Position numbers and translations under genes: made by a program. DNA of 64,000 nt from Dyadobacter fanqingshengii (GTDB lineage Bacteria > Bacteroidota > Bacteroidia > Cytophagales > Spirosomataceae): NCBI RefSeq assembly GCF_023822005.2, contig NZ_CP098806.1:4340001-4404000 (forward strand). Direction: 5' to 3'. The first letter of the stretch is position 1. Every line of letters starts with the position of its first letter. Under the pieces are notes generated by a model. It ran no database searches. It was not told where the DNA came from and was given only the letters and a program-made list of their open reading frames with translations. This document shows positions 63,561-64,000 of this stretch, piece after piece.

Positions 63561-64000
63561 ATGAAAAAACTGAATATTGGAATCGTAGGATATAAGTTTA
63601 TGGGCCGGGCGCATAGCAACGCCTGGAAAAAAGCACCGCAATTTTTCGATATGCCTGCCATGCCTGTGTTGAAAGCAGCTTGCGGAAGGCATGAAAGCGC
63701 AGTGAAAGATTTTGCCGATAAATGGGGCTGGGAGGAGACCGAAACAGACTGGAAAAAGCTCGTTGCCAGACCTGATATTGACATTATAGATGTAGCATTG
63801 CCGCAAGATCTCCATTATAATGTGGCCCTTGCCGCTGCCAAAGAGGGAAAGCACATATTTTGTGAAAAGCCGCTTTCCATGAATAGCAGGCAGGCTGAGG
63901 AAATGCTGAAAGTGTGCGAGGATAATAAGGTCAAACATTATTTAAACCACAATTACCGGAGGACACCTGCTGTTTCTTTTGCCAAAAAAATGATTGAAGA
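63561..64000 (+). CDS. Gfo/Idh/MocA oxidoreductase (partial, N-terminal part)
   Basis: The frame runs open from the ATG at 63561 to the end of the window, giving the first 146 residues. The nucleotide-binding fold is seen in LNIGIVGYKFMGRAHSNAW, the DIIDVALPQDLHYN strand and the signature HIFCEKPLSMNSRQAE, then LNHNYRRTPA. Members oxidise sugars or sugar-like compounds with NAD(P). There is no Tat signal, so it is cytoplasmic, unlike the homologue at 35119. It is divergent from the exopolysaccharide trio. Confidence 0.9.
   Translation, partial: MKKLNIGIVGYKFMGRAHSNAWKKAPQFFDMPAMPVLKAACGRHESAVKDFADKWGWEETETDWKKLVARPDIDIIDVALPQDLHYNVALAAAKEGKHIFCEKPLSMNSRQAEEMLKVCEDNKVKHYLNHNYRRTPAVSFAKKMIE

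Noticed and set aside
1..64000. tRNA, rRNA, CRISPR, insertion sequence or prophage
   Set aside because: All gaps between genes were read; none holds a cloverleaf-like segment, spaced direct repeats, transposase or integrase frames, or terminal inverted repeats.

Overview
The window comes from the chromosome of a Bacteroidota bacterium of the order Cytophagales, most like Dyadobacter and its relatives in Spirosomaceae. The evidence is type IX secretion (T9SS) C-terminal tails, an ExbB-ExbD-ExbD-TonB operon, a split set of complex I genes, weak Shine-Dalgarno sites, and many promoters with the Bacteroidota -7 box TAnnTTTG. No rRNA, tRNA, insertion sequence, prophage or CRISPR array was found. 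Genus-level assignment is inference from protein character, not from a search.

Layout. 1-7.2 kb: the end of a surface beta-propeller-like protein, then leftward genes for a secreted TPR protein, a DEAD-box RNA helicase, valyl-tRNA synthetase and a membrane histidine kinase. 7.3-9.9 kb: a secreted protein, then adk and obgE. 10-15.5 kb: two paralogous secreted GQSN esterases of the sialate O-acetylesterase type with T9SS tails; the first carries a long array of Ig-like modules. 15.6-25.2 kb: nuoABCDEF, a GT-C-like membrane protein, nuoGHIJ. 25.2-39.6 kb: gcvP, a metallophosphoesterase, YqgE, a gamma-class carbonic anhydrase, DedA, an ABC-F ATPase, a formylglycine-generating-enzyme-like protein with a Tat-signal oxidoreductase, aroC, a BatD-like protein and several small proteins. 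39.6-45.7 kb: one leftward operon exbB-exbD-exbD-tonB-small membrane protein-phosphate-binding-like lipoprotein-TPR protein. 46.3-55.7 kb: gatC, an omega-amidase-like hydrolase, def, ruvX, recJ, lptB, a 51-residue Cys/Lys-rich protein with its own consensus promoter, recO and a long PurF-like protein. 55.8-58.1 kb: a second complex I group, nuoI-nuoJ-nuoK, whose NuoI has a repeat-rich tail. 58.2-64 kb: an exopolysaccharide-type group (glycosyltransferase, cytoplasmic heparinase-family protein, two-domain oxidoreductase) and a divergent partial oxidoreductase.

Most of the window is ordinary core genome. The parts that deserve a second look are the complex I genes (split, with duplicated nuoI and nuoJ, a membrane glycosyltransferase-like gene between nuoF and nuoG, and a NuoI with four PxFxPxMKP-type repeats), the 51-residue protein, two promoters placed so close to the start codon that the helicase and recJ mRNAs may be leaderless, a perfect 50-bp palindrome serving as a terminator, and the exopolysaccharide trio fused by ATGA overlaps. 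I see no clear defence island or wholly unknown multi-gene system.
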